NCBI RefSeq assembly: GCF_030272615.1
Contig: NC_081406.1
Coordinates: 143,087,041-143,151,040 of the forward strand
From: Cryptomeria japonica
Taxonomy: Eukaryota; Streptophyta; Pinopsida; Cupressales; Cupressaceae
Length of the DNA stretch: 64,000 nucleotides
Reading direction: 5' to 3'
Part shown: one piece after another, positions 45,193 through 55,270 of the stretch
How positions within the stretch are numbered: position 1 is the first letter of the stretch
Layout: each line of letters opens with the position of its first letter
The notes under the pieces: generated by a model
What the model saw: only the letters and a program-made list of their open reading frames with translations
What the model was told of the DNA's origin: nothing
Databases searched by the model: none
Program-made: the position numbers and the translations under genes

Positions 45193-45403
45193 AGGGGTGG
45201 CAGAGAAGAAGGGGTATGGATGAAGAGAGGGAGAGAGGGAGAGGGAGGGAGAGGTAGAAGGAGGGAGAGAGGGAGAGAAGAGGGGAGAGGGAAGGAGGGA
45301 GAGGGAGAGAGAGGAGAGAGAGAGAGAGAGGGAAGGAGGGAGAGGGAGAGAGGGAGAGAGGGGGGAGGGAAGGTAGAGAGAGAGAGAGGTAGAGGGAGGG
45401 AGA

Positions 45404-45443
<40 letters not shown>

Positions 45444-45652
45444 GTGGAAGGAGGGAGAGGGAGAGAGAGGGAGAGGGAGAGAGAGAGGGGGAAGGAGGAA
45501 AGGGAGAGAGAGAGGGGGGAGGGAAGGTAGAGAGAGGGAGAGAGGTAGAGGGAGGGATAGAGGGAGAGAAGAGGGGGGAGGGTGGGAGAGAAGAAGGGGT
45601 ATGGAGGAAGAGAGGGAGAGAGAGGGGAGAGAGGAGAGAGAGAGAGAGATGA

Positions 45653-45692
<40 letters not shown>

Positions 45693-46235
45693 GAAGGAGG
45701 GAGAGGGAGAGATAAGGGGTATGGAGGAAGGGAGGGAAAGAGAGAGAGAGAGAGGGAGAGGGGGGAGAGTAGGGGGAGGGAGAGAGGAGGGGGACAGAAG
45801 GGAAGGAGAGAAGGAGAGAAGAGGGGGGAGGGTGGGGAGAGAAGAAGGGGTATGGAGGAAGGGAGAGGGAGAGTAGGGGGGGGAGGGAGAGGTGAGGGGA
45901 GAGGGAGAGAGAGGGAAGGTGAGAGGGAGAGAGAGGGGGAGGGAAGGTAGAGAGAGGGAGAGAGGTAGACGGAGGGAGAGAGGGAGAGAAGAGGGGGGAG
46001 GGAAGGAGGGAGAGGGAGAGAGAAAGGACACTGGACACCATATGATTGATCTTGATTGTGACTATAGGAATTAGAAAAGAAGAGAAAGAGGGATGGGGTA
46101 TGGATGAAGGGAGAAGGGGAGAGAGAGAGAGAGACGAATGGGGTATGGAGGAAGGGAGAAGGGGGGAGAGAGAGAGAGAGGGAGAGAGAGAGATACGGAG
46201 AGAAGAAGGAGGAGGGATGGAGGGAGAGGAAGAGA
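44665..46235. repeat. GA-rich low-complexity block (1.5 kb)
   Basis: Almost pure AG purine sequence made of GAGAGA, GGGAGG and GAAGGGGTATGGAGG phrases. The long frames on both strands (up to ~590 Leu/Ser/Pro codons on the minus strand) are products of the repeat and not genes. A 60-base break at 46028..46085 interrupts it. Confidence 0.97.
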
Positions 46236-46239
46236 TATC

Positions 46240-46540
46240 AAATTCAGGACACAATATGACCCTTAGAACACAATATGACCCCTAACAACATCTAAGGGGT
46301 CATACGGTGTCCTAAGGGGTCATATGACACTATATTATCCCTTAGCGCACTATAGGACCTATAACGACACCAAATGGTGTCCTAAGGGGTCATAGAACAC
46401 CATATGACCCTTTAGAACACCATATGGTGTTGTTATGGGTCATTGGTGTGCCGAGGGGTCTTAAGGGGTCATAGGACACCATATGACCTCTTAGGAAATA
46501 ATACGACCTCGAATGACACCTAAGGGGTCATATGGTGGGC
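46240..46540. repeat. Palindromic AAGGGGTCATATGGTGTCC repeats
   Basis: CTAAGGGGTCATA and CACCATATGACC appear about eight times in both orientations within 300 bases, so the block can fold into many alternative hairpins. The NdeI-like CATATG lies at the dyad centres. Confidence 0.8.
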
Positions 46541-47250
46541 TAATAAAATGATATATTAAATTTAAAGTTATGAATAGAATATCATACAACGAGACTCCAA
46601 GCGAACGAACAACGAGGCTTTGCTAAAAAGAAAGTGTAAGAGCTTGACCTAACCCTAAGACTATTGCTTGAGTTCTAAAACATATGATGCTATTAAATTT
46701 GCAAGGTTATAAGACTGATCTCGATTGTGACTATAGGAATTACACACTTGATTTCTTTCATGGGAAAGTATTGTTCCAAGTTGTTTGACAATTGATGATC
46801 ATCATATACTACCACTTCCATGCAAACAACAAACTTTAATTTCTTTAGGTGACAGGCGTTGTGTAACAACATGGGAACTCTCGCATACCCACCACTGTCT
46901 TCTATAGGACATCATCTATGTTACTCTCCCTCTTTCTCTTCCTACCTATTGTTTCCTTCTGAAAAACATATTGTAGGTACTCTGACTCATCATGTTTCTT
47001 TGTTGACACTATTTTCCACATCTGCTCTGCTCATTAAAACACATTCAAGAATAATATTGCTGCAGGTTTCCTTGTTTGTCACGGTAATACACCTGTGGTT
47101 CAATTTCAAACCCTATTCCTCCTATTCAATATACACACACAAATCCATCAGTCAATTTTCTTAGGAGAGCATGCATGATAAAAATCAAAGAGGAAGTTGC
47201 AGACAAGAAATAAATTCACTTACTTCTATAGAAGTGCAGACACAATTGCA
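46541..47250. other. Unique-looking DNA inside the TIR element
   Basis: No gene is supported. The phrase GATTGTGACTATAGGAATTA at 46720 also occurs at 46056, on the other side of the palindrome block. Confidence 0.4.
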
Positions 47251-47254
47251 GTGG

Positions 47255-47425
47255 GGTATGGAGGGAGGGAGAGAAGAAGAGAAAGAGGGATGGGGTATGG
47301 AGGAAGGGAGAAGGGGAGAGTGCGAGAGAGAGAGGGATGGGATATGGAGGAAGGGATAAGGGGAGAGAGGGAGGGATGGGGTATGGAGGAAGAGAGAAGG
47401 GGGGAGAGAGAGAGAGAGAGGCACC
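47255..47425. repeat. Second GA-rich block
   Basis: GGGATGGGGTATGGAGGAAG units repeat at ~45-base steps. Same composition as 44665..46235. Confidence 0.93.
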
Positions 47426-47469
47426 TTGTATGCGTTTGAGAGGGGGAGACAATACACTTACATGTGTAT

Positions 47470-47592
47470 ATAGATGTTTAATATATTATATATTATATGT
47501 ATATACACATATTATATATACAATATCATATTATACACATATTATATATTATATGTATATACACATTATATATAGAATATCATATTATACAA
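47470..47592. repeat. TATA-rich ~53-bp duplication
   Basis: TATATTATATGTATATACAC and AATATCATATTATAC occur twice in order, forming an AT-only tandem pair. Confidence 0.85.
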
Positions 47593-47670
47593 TAGCGCGT
47601 ACGCGTTGCTTACACCATAAGTACCCCGTACGCGCTTTTTAAACTTGTAGTACCCCATATGTGCTTTTGA
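47593..47670 (+). repeat. Right subterminal motifs, outer group
   Basis: AGCGCGTACGCGTTGC, AGTACCCCGTACGCGCTTTT and AGTACCCCATATGTGCTTTT lie within 75 bases and match the inner group at 44490..44650. Confidence 0.7.
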
Positions 47671-48483
47671 CTATTTAGGCTTGGAAATAGGCCTGGATGA
47701 AAAAGCTACAGTTTGGAAGTTTGATTTCCCTCCATTTCTCTCATTTTTGATGTGTTTTATTTTATCAACTTGGTTTATCAACTTTGTCATCATCAGGTTT
47801 ACATTTCATCAAGTGGGTATTTCTAAAATTGCCACCATATTTTCACCCATCTTTAGAGCTTTCTAACCATATAATTTTTTTTCAATTTGAACAACAATAA
47901 AATATTATTATTGAATTTCTTTTACTAGTGTCTTCATAGTTCTCACAGACATAAGTGCACCATTTTTTGAATAACTTTTGATATACTTATCCAAATTTTT
48001 AAAAAATTATATATTATTGTAGTGCACTTGATTCTTTACAATTTAAAAAAAAATTGTATTTTCGATTTGTTTAGTGCAACTTATGCTTTGCACACGAATA
48101 GGTACCTAATTTTCAGGATGTGCTCGATTGGAAAAATCATTAAAAACAAAATACTCAGAAAAAAATTACAAAAAAATACACATCTTCTAGTGCTCACTCT
48201 TAACTATCTTTTTGCCAAAGGATTTGTCAAAATATGAAATCTAACTATGACTTTTTTGATGCACGCATTAGACACTATGTTATGTTTTTCAGAAAAAATC
48301 AGGGTCATTTTTTCATGCGTGAAGGATTTGACTCCCTTAATCTTATCCAATTTTGAAAAAGTTTAGTAGTTTGGAAACTAGATTCAGAGTAATACAATAT
48401 TTGTTCTTTGATTATCTTCATATCTTAAGTGGATGACTTTCAAATTTTGCCTCCAAGTTCAAGTTCACTTGATTTCAGAAGAA
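47671..48483. other. Right inner flank of the TIR element, no gene seen
   Basis: AT-rich with short frames only. No protein domain recognised. Confidence 0.4.
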
Positions 48484-48492
48484 AAAAAAAAT

Positions 48493-48542
48493 AGTGTCCA
48501 CTTATACCCCCCTTTTTGACCACCATCTTTGTGCACTTACCC
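48493..48542 (-). repeat. Right terminal inverted repeat
   Basis: On the minus strand it reads GGGTAAGTGCACAAAGATGG, then TGGTCAAAAAGG, a G-run and ATAAGTGGACAC. It pairs with 38828..38864. Confidence 0.75.
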
Positions 48543-48546
48543 AAAG
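48543..48546. repeat. Candidate 4-bp target duplication (AAAG), right
   Basis: AAAG follows the right inverted end; see 38824..38827. Confidence 0.45.
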
Positions 48547-50702
48547 GCTGAATGTAAAAGGTTGCATGCCTTGTTTGTGTTTCTCGACTTGCAGAGGGCA
48601 GTGATGGACTGATTGAAACAAAAAACATTAAATTTGTGGGTGATGTGAGGAGGGGGTTTGTCCTGTTTGTGTGTTTGTTCATATTGAGATGAGGTTTTGG
48701 AGTATTGTCTAGAAGAATGAGAAGGGGGTTTGTCTTCTTAAATTATAATTTATGAGAATTAACATAAGCTAGGATACTTATGCCTATGAAGGGGACATTA
48801 CAACACCTCACACTCAATGGAATATATCATTGAATGTTGGTTTCTACCAATAATTCATCCATACAGTAAAATTATGTCTTCAAATGGAAGTTCGACAATA
48901 TAACTTACAAAATACCTATAGCTTACAAAATGCCTTCCATGCCTTAAACTAACTACCTTCAAAGACAACTGAAGCAGTAACACCTTAATGTAAGAAATAA
49001 GGAACTGATGTTGTATCCAACTAGCTGAAAGTAGACACTAAATTTTAAAATAATCATGACAAGCTTACTACAGGTTTTTGCTTACTTATTAAAGCATAAC
49101 TTATCCTAGTGCCTCTGAAAACTACAGGTATTTTTTTGCAATTCTAAATCCTAAGGATCCTACGGCCTTCGCAAACTTCAAATAATATAAAAAACACATG
49201 CAGTAATTTATACATGTTCAACCATCAGGTTGCACTATTCACTTATTTTGATTGTTTGAAAGCCATAGAGATGTAATTATTGTGAGTGACATAGCTACCA
49301 TGAACTTCACGCTATATCAAATGCAATTACTTGAAACTATATCTATCTATACATTCAATTTGAATCCTCCCATAGTAAACTCTAACTTCAATGAGGAAGA
49401 ATCCAACTTGTTGCTCTGTGTTGATCTGATATACAAGAATCCAATTTGAATCCTTTGGTTTTTTCTGTGTTGCTTGGATATACAAGAATCTGTGGCAAAA
49501 TTATTTTCTGTGCTCAACAAACTTGATCCCCTGCTTCTGATACGGATGGAGAGGAACCTGCCGTCATTGAACGGGAGTTGGTGCCGAAGAAGACTAAACC
49601 TCTGATCCGATGTTGGTTGGTCAAGAGATATGGGATTCGAAGACCAGGCTCCTCTATCTGTCCGTCCGGATACTGCTTCTGATGTGTAGTATCCCCCTTT
49701 CCCTCCGAACTATTTGAGATTTGATCTCCTGCCACCCACATAAGAGTCTGGGCTTTCAACTTAATCCTTCAGGATCTCTCCTTGAAGGTTCTGGAGTCTA
49801 TTAATGCTGATGCAGGTTAGATTACTCCAAAACAAACCTGACGTATACATGACAATGCAAGTCTGCAGTAAATAGATGCCAACACTTCCAACGATGGCAT
49901 TACCATGAAAAATAAAATCAGGCAATGCTTTGTCAATCCCACAGTATGATCAAGGTAAGCTAATGCCAACAAACAAAAAAAAACTAATTTTACTCAAAGC
50001 ATTTCCGCACCACCAATGACTTCTCAAATTGAAGTGCAAAAATGTCCACTTCCTCTTGCTCTTTGATATAAGAGCAAGAATGTCTCTTTGGTAACTCATT
50101 TTTTATTACCTACCACAATCTTTCATCTCGGGATAAGAATGGAATGGCATTTAATAAAATTCTTATATCCCTGATTCATTTGTTAATGAAAAGAAGAAAA
50201 AAAATCTGGGGCACAAAATATTGATGAGAAAGCTCCTGAACGGAATCTAGTTGAGAAGCATTAAATAGAATTCTTTTAATTCAAAGATGCAACCATATTT
50301 AGAAAGTTCACATTGTAATAGCTTAAACAATACTCATTTAACTTGTGAATTTTTCAGACAATAATAAAATAGAATCTTCATAATACAAGAGATGATATTG
50401 TTTGTCAAATTATGATCCCCTGGAAACTAGACTACTTGGGTTACGAAAACATAGATTTCAATTTTACATCTTTAGAAGGGTAAGAAACTAGTAGGATATT
50501 GTTGATGTGTTTTTTATGCACATACGAACACAGAATAAAATATCAAGGTATCTTATCCTCTCTTGAACAAAATCTCTTGGATGTTGAAGATTTGCTTAAA
50601 GATCATTCGAGAAGACTCCAAGGTTCTTATATGTAGGGACTCTACGTGTGGATAAGCTCTTGTGGTATGATGTAATTATGTTGGAATCACAAGGGGACTT
50701 CT
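48547..50702. other. Intergenic DNA, no supported gene
   Basis: Short frames only. A patch at 49510..49800 is GC-richer than its surroundings and has a minus-strand frame of 81 codons without a recognisable domain; it may be a gene or TE scrap. Confidence 0.4.
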
Positions 50703-51464
50703 TGTGACATTTTCACGCATCGCCCCATTGCAAATGGAGACTCCCTACTTTTTAGGCCCTTCCTGTCTTTTGGCTTTGTTTTTTGGGTCTTTTTGCAGCA
50801 GTCTCGACAGTCTCTCTGCTTTGCAAGTGTTCGAGGGTCAATTTGATCAAGTTTGTTTTTCGTTTGAGAGAGTTTGGTGAAGTCTAGGGCCTATTTGTCT
50901 TTTTTATGGTTTCTGCCTTTTGTCCTAGATTTTAGGGGTCTTTGTTAGGGTTTTGAAGAAACTAAACATACAACTGGAATCAGGACCCTTCAAGGAATCG
51001 CCCAGTAAAATTTGAGTCAAAATGGAGCAACTTTCTATTTTTAGAAAGTTCCTATTTTTTAGGGATTTTATTGAGTCTCAGAATGTCGTCATTTTGCCAA
51101 AAATCAAACTTACTATTTTTAGTAATTTCTATTTTTAGTAAGTTTCTATTTATAGTAAGTCATTCTTGCGTCCTGTCTAGGGATCTAACATTGACATTTT
51201 AAAGGTTTCTATTTTTGGGAAGTTTGTTATGACAAGACCATTTGGGCAAGGTGACAAAGATCAGACATTTGCAGCTACTAATTCCGAAAAGTCAAAAAGC
51301 AGACAGGGAGGGCCAAGGAATGGTTGAGTGTTGGAAGCCAATTCCTGAATGGAAAGCTCGGGAAATTTGTCTAAGTCTGTAAAGTCACCCCAAATTCTTA
51401 TATGGTGACCTGATCCAGAAGATGCTCAAAATCCATCCAAGTCCGGAAGAAGCATGAAAAGATG

Positions 51465-51892
51465 AAATTCCTCCTCCATAGAGAAATTCCACCCAAATCC
51501 TCAGCTGGGTGCCAAAATGGAAGGGTCATGGAGGATTCACAATTCAATGGAATTTCTCCTCCTCAGCAAAGTTCCGCCCAAATCCTCAGCTGGGTGCCAA
51601 AATGGAAGGGTCATGGAGGATTCACAATTCAATATAATTCCTCCTCCACAGCAAAATTCTGCCCAAACACTCAACAGGTCGCCAAAATGGAGGGGTCGTG
51701 GAGGATTTAATATTTGATGAAATTCCTCCTCCACAGTGAAATTCCGCCCAAGGCATGGTGAAGGCACCAAAACAAGGAAGTGATGGAAGATTCCAAACAA
51801 AGTGTGAATTCCTATGCACATGGAAATAGCGCCCTAGACTATTGGAAAGTGCCAAATTGAGGGGTCATGGTGAATTCCATGCTTAAGCTTGA
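51465..51892 (+). repeat. ~85-bp tandem repeat, five units
   Basis: Units start near 51465, 51551, 51636, 51720 and 51807. Each has AATTCCTCCTCC, CCGCCCAA and GCCAAAATGGA then GGTCATGGAGGATT. Units 1-3 are close; 4 and 5 are diverged. Related TTCCTTCCTCAGGG phrases continue to ~52370. Confidence 0.9.
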
Positions 51893-53113
51893 AAATTGAA
51901 AATTTGTTTAAGGCATGAAAGTCAAAGGGTCAAGGAGGAATGAAAAGCATAAATCCCCTCAAGAATTTTTTTGAAATTTCCATTTTTAGACACCAAATCT
52001 TATCAGAATCCAATTTTTTTTGTAGATTTGGACTCATGGGAGAATTCTCTCTCTGCTAGACCCGGGTCCTAAATTTTAGGAAATTTCCTAAAAAATGGGA
52101 GATGTGAAAATTGGTTGAAAAGCTCCCTGCAAACATGATGAATTCAAAGAGCACAAAAAATTCCTTCCTCAGGGAAGATTGCGCCCAAGAAGAAGAAATT
52201 CCAGGAAAGGTGAAGATTTGGCTAAGTGTCGAAAATTCCTTCCTTCAAGACAGAATTCCAGGAAAGGTGAAAAATTGACTAAGTGTTTGAAATTTCTTCC
52301 TTCAAAACATAGTTCTTGGAAATCATGAAAATGGGCTAAGGCATGAAGAATTTCCTTCCTCAGGGGTAAAGAACAAATTTCTTTCCAAAGGAGAATTCCT
52401 TCTTAACATGAATTCCACGCCAGGATGAATTGAAGGTGGAAAAAACAATTTCTAAGGCAAGGAAGAAATCAAGGATGAATTGAACAAGAAATTTCCCCCC
52501 CGGAGGAAAAATTTGAAAAATCCATTCTCGGGCATCAAGAATCATCTGAATTTGAAAATGATGGTAGACTTGCAGTCGTGAGGGAATTTTCTCTCTCCTA
52601 GACTGTGGAACCCTAATTTGTGGAAAATTCCTAAAAAAATAGGAGATGGTGGAAAATCATTAAAAATCTCCTCCAGAGCAAGGAAAGTTTCTCGAAAACT
52701 CTTCATGGATCAAATTCTTCTCCTGAAGTTTTCTCTCTCCAAGATTTTCTCGCCAAGTGGTAGCCGAGTCAATGCACGCTGAATTAATGAAGCATCTCTT
52801 TGCATGCAGCTATCACATTTATGGCATTATGGCAGATTCCTTCTACATCCAACCATCACGTTCAGGAGATGATGGTGCATTTATGGCATCATGGGTGATT
52901 TTTGCATGAGGGTACATTCATTTCATAGTGGGCACCTTTTGAATGTAATGGTTAATTAATGCTTTATGGGTGCCAATATGGGAAGGATTGTAATTAATTG
53001 TATATGGGCTTTATGGGGTATTTATTGTTGATTTCCACCTTGTTGCATCTTGAGTGGAGAATCTTTTAGGCAAACCCTAATTAGGGTTTTGCATGTAATC
53101 ATGGCCTAAGGCC

Positions 53114-53121
53114 TATATAAA
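53114..53121 (+). promoter_or_regulatory. LTR TATA box (TATATAAA)
   Basis: GGCCTATATAAAGGGG is a strong TATA match about 2.4 kb into the plus-oriented LTR, followed by a GTAAAAGGAGAGAGC leader. Confidence 0.7.
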
Positions 53122-53746
53122 GGGGTGACCCCCTCGTTTGTAAAAGGAGAGAGCTTTGTATGAAATTGTTGCGATAAGTTTTGAGATAATAACAGTGAAA
53201 CATTGTTCTTTGATGGTGTCCACTTAAGTTATTTTTTCACAACTTGCATGGTTTCACCTTCCTCGCTTAGAGTAGAATTTTATTTTCTCAGTTGTTAGAT
53301 AAAGTGCTTTGATTTCAATGGAGAATGTAATGGTATTTGATGAATTTCCATGGTTCATACTTTTTGCATCTTGCTAATTTAAGTTGCAATGTAAAATTAG
53401 CCTGAACCCCCAAATTTATGCTAAGCTTGATTATGAATAGTCATTTGGATTGTGTCGTGTTGGGTATTCAAATGCACTTAATGTGAAAATCCTTCAACAT
53501 CCTCAGAAGATTGCACCGGTTCTTGCAGAGTTGTAGTTGATCTTGGCGAAGCAGAGCTTGGTTTATTTGGAATTTGTCTACCAGAGCACTATTCATTGTT
53601 ATCACTACCCTTAGGAGTAGATTTAGATCCTTCTAAACCCTTTCCCTTTTACTTTCAGTTCATTTTAGTCTGTTCAAAGCAGCAACATCGTAGAGTTGCC
53701 ATATTCGATGATGGAGTTCTAGCCATAACAAAGAAGTGAAAGAATG

Positions 53747-53926
53747 ATGCAAACGTAAGGCCCCTTGGATTACTAGCAATCACATCAGCCAACTGAGTTA
53801 CATCCATAGCATAAAGGAACCTTGGAGTCGATTTTTTGAACTTCTTGCAATCTTAGCATGCAAGCACACTTTATTATGTGTTCCACGTAGTCATAAAAAA
53901 CATGTCAACGGGACTTACGTTTGCAT
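53747..53926. mobile_element. Possible MITE-like inverted repeat (180 bp)
   Basis: ATGCAAACGTAAG starts at 53747 and its reverse complement CTTACGTTTGCAT ends at 53926; the following GGCCC/GGGAC bases also nearly pair. No clear target duplication. The interior is unique-looking. It could instead be part of the minus-oriented LTR element leader. Confidence 0.4.
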
Positions 53927-54562
53927 GCCTGAATGTTTAATCTGCTAGAACTTGAGTCCTAACTACTCACCAGGAGATAAAGAAATAACCAAAAGGTGCA
54001 AGGTTGAGAAAGTCTACTCTAAGGCCTAGAATGCAAGAAGATGGATGATTGACTAGGTGGACTCTTACTGGGCTAGGTCTCACCATCAAACTGAACAATT
54101 CAACACCAGCTCAGTGCAATCTTCTAAGGGAATTTTGAAGATGTTCAAATTTTCTACACCATCAAACATTGATCGCCATTAAAGTTAATGCATGAACAAT
54201 AGATGCATAACAATTCGAAATTAAGCTCATTCAATGCCAGTTGACCATGCAGGGCACCCTTACAATTAGTAAGAGGCTGGTAGTTTAGACTAGGTGGATT
54301 CTACGCAAGTGCCTTCAACAATTTTTCTCCATTCAAACTAGTTATCTACCATCTAATATGAAGACTCAACAAGAAACCATGCATATTATAAAGAAACAAC
54401 ATATTTCACTTTAACTTCAATGAAAAATGAGGTTTATTTACAATTTCAGACAACAATCTCTTACCTTCTCTCCCTACTCTACTCTAATTGCTTATTCTAT
54501 TGACTACTCCCTATTGACTAACTATTCCTCCCTATTAACCTTTACAAATGAAGAGCCAGAGC

Positions 54563-54570
54563 CTTATATA
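54563..54570 (-). promoter_or_regulatory. LTR TATA box, minus strand
   Basis: Minus strand CCCTATATAAGGC, about 3.1 kb into the LTR-like unit. A GTAATCCTAGCC and AACCCTAATTAGGGTTT palindrome lies just upstream. Confidence 0.65.
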
Positions 54571-55270
54571 GGGAGCTCCTTACAATTCAATGCCTCTAAT
54601 TGATTTACAATCAATGGCTAGGATTACAAGATGGAAACCCTAATTAGGGTTTGTTACAACAAACTCCCTTAGCCAATAATAAAATTACATTCAAAATAGG
54701 AGAACCAATAAGAAGCAAGGGTAGGTACATCGAAGTTTGTGTCTCTGTACATAGGTGTGATTCATCAAATCTGGAGACACTGATGTGGACCCTTTTGATT
54801 GGAGTAATAGTGACTGGGATGCCACCTTGTCTGGTACTTTCTCTATGATGACCTTTGGTCGATCCTCCTTTGTCTTTGATGTACTTGATGAGTGGCGTAC
54901 AATTCCTTGGCTCTCTTGTGTTTGATGAAGCCTCTTCATGGTCAAGTCACTCCTCCTCTGGTAGCTCACCTCGCCTTGAAGTGTTTGTAAGATCCTTCTT
55001 TTGATATGTTGTGATCTCCTTGAGGATAGTTCTAAAACTTGAAGTCCTTTGATTTTAGCAACACCCTAGGTAACTTCTCATGCATATAAGGCATCCTTAA
55101 TATGGATGAATCTTGAAGAAGTCCTTCCTATCCTCGCGTGATCTTCCTCTAACTTGGTCTTGTTGCTCTGCAAAATAAACAAATTAAAGATGATTAATCA
55201 TACATAATATATTCATTCTAACATAGCATTTCTTTCCTTAAATCATCAACAAGAAGGCATTACGATTAAT

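Larger units (their letters stand above)
38828..48542. mobile_element. 9.7-kb TIR DNA transposon carrying two genes, superfamily uncertain
   Basis: Both ends carry the same sequence in opposite orientation: GGGTAWGTGCACAAAGATGG, then CARAAA, then AGTGGACAC. A candidate AAAG duplication flanks it. Inside are a rightward multi-exon gene (39197..41797), a leftward HTH-bearing transposase-like gene (about 44277..43047), and GCRTACGYGC-type subterminal motifs, inverted between the ends. The two-gene layout recalls Harbinger and CACTA elements, but CACTA would start CACTA with a 3-bp duplication and Harbinger would use a 3-bp TWA site. A 4-bp duplication would fit Sola-like elements; that is a guess. 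It is degraded and expanded by GA-rich DNA. Confidence 0.65.
50703..53530 (+). mobile_element. Long LTR-like sequence, plus orientation
   Basis: It starts TGTGACATTTTCACGCATCG and then CCCCATTGCAAATGG, matching the minus-strand start at 57656. A TATA box lies at 53114..53121. Near its end CCTCAGAAGATTGCACC matches a phrase in the opposite LTR (54110..54130, reversed). No internal coding region follows, so it may be a solo or truncated LTR. The right end is approximate. Confidence 0.55.

Noticed and set aside
44476-46254. Long Leu/Ser/Pro and Arg/Glu frames (up to 592 codons) on both strands
   Set aside because: They are by-products of the GA-rich low-complexity block: any frame in AG/CT repeats stays open. 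Composition is that of the repeat and no domain is present.
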